Assembly: GCA_900316585.1 (NCBI GenBank)
Contig: ONDM01000013.1
Coordinates: 1 to 64,000 of the forward strand
Origin: an uncultured Prevotellaceae bacterium
Lineage (GTDB): Bacteria; Bacteroidota; Bacteroidia; Bacteroidales; Bacteroidaceae
Direction: 5' to 3'
Length of the DNA: 64,000 nucleotides
In this document: positions 63,067-64,000 of the stretch, in pieces
How positions within the stretch are numbered: the first letter of the stretch is position 1
Layout of the letters: each line of letters starts with the position of its first letter
Made by a program: the position numbers and the translations under genes
Notes under the pieces: generated by a model
What the model saw: the letters and a program-made list of their open reading frames with translations, nothing else
The model's database searches: none
Told to the model about the DNA's origin: nothing

Positions 63067-63873
63067 CTATTTCAGAAAAGGATTTCCATTTTTGCTGAGA
63101 CTTACCACCCAGCGGAAGGCATTGGTAAGGAGCAGATTCTGAGTGCCATCGATGAAAGTCTCATCGCCATGACCCATGTTCAGGTAAATCATGTTGTACC
63201 GTGTATTGGTCCAGACAATAGGGAAATCTCCGAAATTCACTACATCCTTAATACCGATGGGATAATTTTTCTGGGAAATGGAAACCAGAACCTGCACATC
63301 AGGGTTCAGTCGTGGGCTAGGACTCCACTGGTAGAACTCACTTGGAGCTGAGACAAATTCCTTAGGCAGACTGCGGGTCACGTCATGCTGGTCTGTCTCT
63401 GTTTCCAGAAGGGCAGATTGAGGCGGCCAGTTGTTGCACAAGAAAACGCCCCCTCCAAGAAACTGTACAAACCAAGGCCAACCTGTGGACTTGTCATTGT
63501 ATGCTGCTGCATGAAAGCCCATCCAACATCCACCGTTTTCCATATAATGTTCGAAAGCCTCTCTACTCTGCTCAGAGTGAGGTGAATCATTTAGCATAAT
63601 CAGTACATCGTATTTTTCCAGTTCCTGTGAGGTATAAGAGGAAAAATCTGTGGTAACGTCCAGATAGAATCCATCTCCATAATTCAGTTTCTTGAAAAAC
63701 TCCACTGCCTGATGTGCGAATTGAAGGTGAGCTTCTTCCACATGTTCACTATAGTAAATCAATGCCTTGAACCGGGGTTCCTTAGCATAATTGGCTGGAT
63801 AGTTCTCAGGTGTCTGAGCCATGGCAAACAGTGCCATAAAGCATAGTGTGAGCAAGCCGATAGTCCTTTTCAT
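63067..63873 (-). CDS. ThuA domain protein, secreted
   Basis: A 268-residue protein with a signal peptide (ending LFAMAQ) and a ThuA-like glutamine-amidotransferase-fold domain: FKALIYYSEHVEEAHLQFAHQAV, YDVLIMLNDSPHSEQSREAFEHYMENGGCWMGFHAAAYN, FPIVWTNTRYNMIYLNMGHGDETF and LLTNAFRWV. ThuA proteins are implicated in sugar (trehalose-like) metabolism, but the reaction is undefined. It may form a secreted-enzyme group with the next gene on the same strand, though it has its own -7 element. Confidence 0.85.
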   Translation of the reverse strand: MKRTIGLLTLCFMALFAMAQTPENYPANYAKEPRFKALIYYSEHVEEAHLQFAHQAVEFFKKLNYGDGFYLDVTTDFSSYTSQELEKYDVLIMLNDSPHSEQSREAFEHYMENGGCWMGFHAAAYNDKSTGWPWFVQFLGGGVFLCNNWPPQSALLETETDQHDVTRSLPKEFVSAPSEFYQWSPSPRLNPDVQVLVSISQKNYPIGIKDVVNFGDFPIVWTNTRYNMIYLNMGHGDETFIDGTQNLLLTNAFRWVVSLSKNGNPFLK

Positions 63874-63894
63874 GTTTTTTTAGTATTAGTGCAG

Positions 63895-63902
63895 CAAAGA
63901 TA
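63895..63902 (-). promoter_or_regulatory. -7 element of the ThuA gene
   Basis: TATCTTTG followed by CTGC on the minus strand, 21 bp before the start at 63873; no clear -33 element. Confidence 0.55.
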
Positions 63903-63939
63903 ATGAAAAAACGCATTTCATCTGAATTCTCTCTGTTAA

Positions 63940-63971
63940 TTTGTCTGAGAGTCTTGATTTTACTATCTTTG
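63940..63971 (+). promoter_or_regulatory. Promoter of a gene running off the window end
   Basis: TTTG (63940-63943) and TATCTTTG (63964-63971) are 20 bp apart, a full consensus pointing right. It implies a plus-strand gene beginning near the window end. Confidence 0.7.
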
Positions 63972-63990
63972 TACTGGCTATAAAGATAGA

Positions 63991-64000
63991 ATGGAAAGGC
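63991..64000 (+). CDS. Possible start of a truncated gene
   Basis: ATG at 63991, 20 bp after a full promoter match, begins MER before the window ends. Nothing can be said about the product. Confidence 0.35.

Overview
The window reads as a chromosomal segment of a Bacteroidales bacterium (Bacteroides/Prevotella group; I cannot fix the genus). Three things point there: promoters of the Bacteroidetes type (TTTG, 19-20 bp, TAnnTTTG, often TATCTTTG) stand before many genes; there is little Shine-Dalgarno signal; and the families are typical of the order (DUF4886, DUF4846, fimbrillin-like/DUF285 lipoprotein, OstA-like protein, AAA_14/DUF4143 ATPases, and the gene order DUF177-rpmF-fabH-era-der).

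Layout. (1) 1-4750 is a repeat-rich island. It holds two paralogous AAA ATPase/DUF4143 genes, each preceded by three 32-33 bp tandem units, with an L,D-transpeptidase lipoprotein between them. The first ATPase is bracketed by large diverged repeat modules. The second is bracketed by two nearly identical inverted pairs of a 33-bp REP-like sequence. (2) 4830-21481 is a co-directional surface polysaccharide locus. It encodes GDP-fucose synthesis (gmd, fcl), UDP-glucuronate synthesis (ugd), a flippase, a polymerase, glycosyltransferases, an acetyltransferase and a teichoic-acid-like set (TagD-like cytidylyltransferase, two CDP-glycerol glycerophosphotransferase-family proteins, LicD), plus a glycerophosphodiesterase lipoprotein. 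From about 9.5 to 23.2 kb the DNA is clearly A+T-richer. (3) 21640-35330 is an accessory region: a fimbrillin-like/BspA-like lipoprotein, a possible TIR-like protein, two OmpA-like small barrels, SGNH esterases, an acyltransferase, a Wzy/WaaL-like membrane protein, an amidohydrolase, an epimerase and an NhaC antiporter. In it lies a REP-associated tyrosine transposase (RAYT) gene flanked on both sides by the same REP-like pairs. (4) 35441-61000 is conserved housekeeping: DUF177-rpmF-fabH-era-der, an Mla-type ABC pair, lptB, tig-clpP-clpX, recQ, guaB, two parvulin chaperones, an OstA-like protein, mutL, tRNA-Val, purB, an RluB-like pseudouridine synthase and asnS. (5) 61097-63873 holds two secreted hydrolase-type genes on the minus strand, and the start of another gene may lie at the very end.

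Most notable: a 33-bp REP-like unit occurs in at least six clusters between 3.0 and 32.3 kb (five inverted pairs and one tandem direct pair), and I noticed none in the housekeeping half. The RAYT at 30522-31313 sits inside two of these pairs, which makes it the obvious candidate for dispersing them. The same pairs bracket an ATPase whose C-terminus has a PD-(D/E)XK-like signature, abut or supply stop codons of several genes, and encode the C-terminal tail of an acyltransferase.
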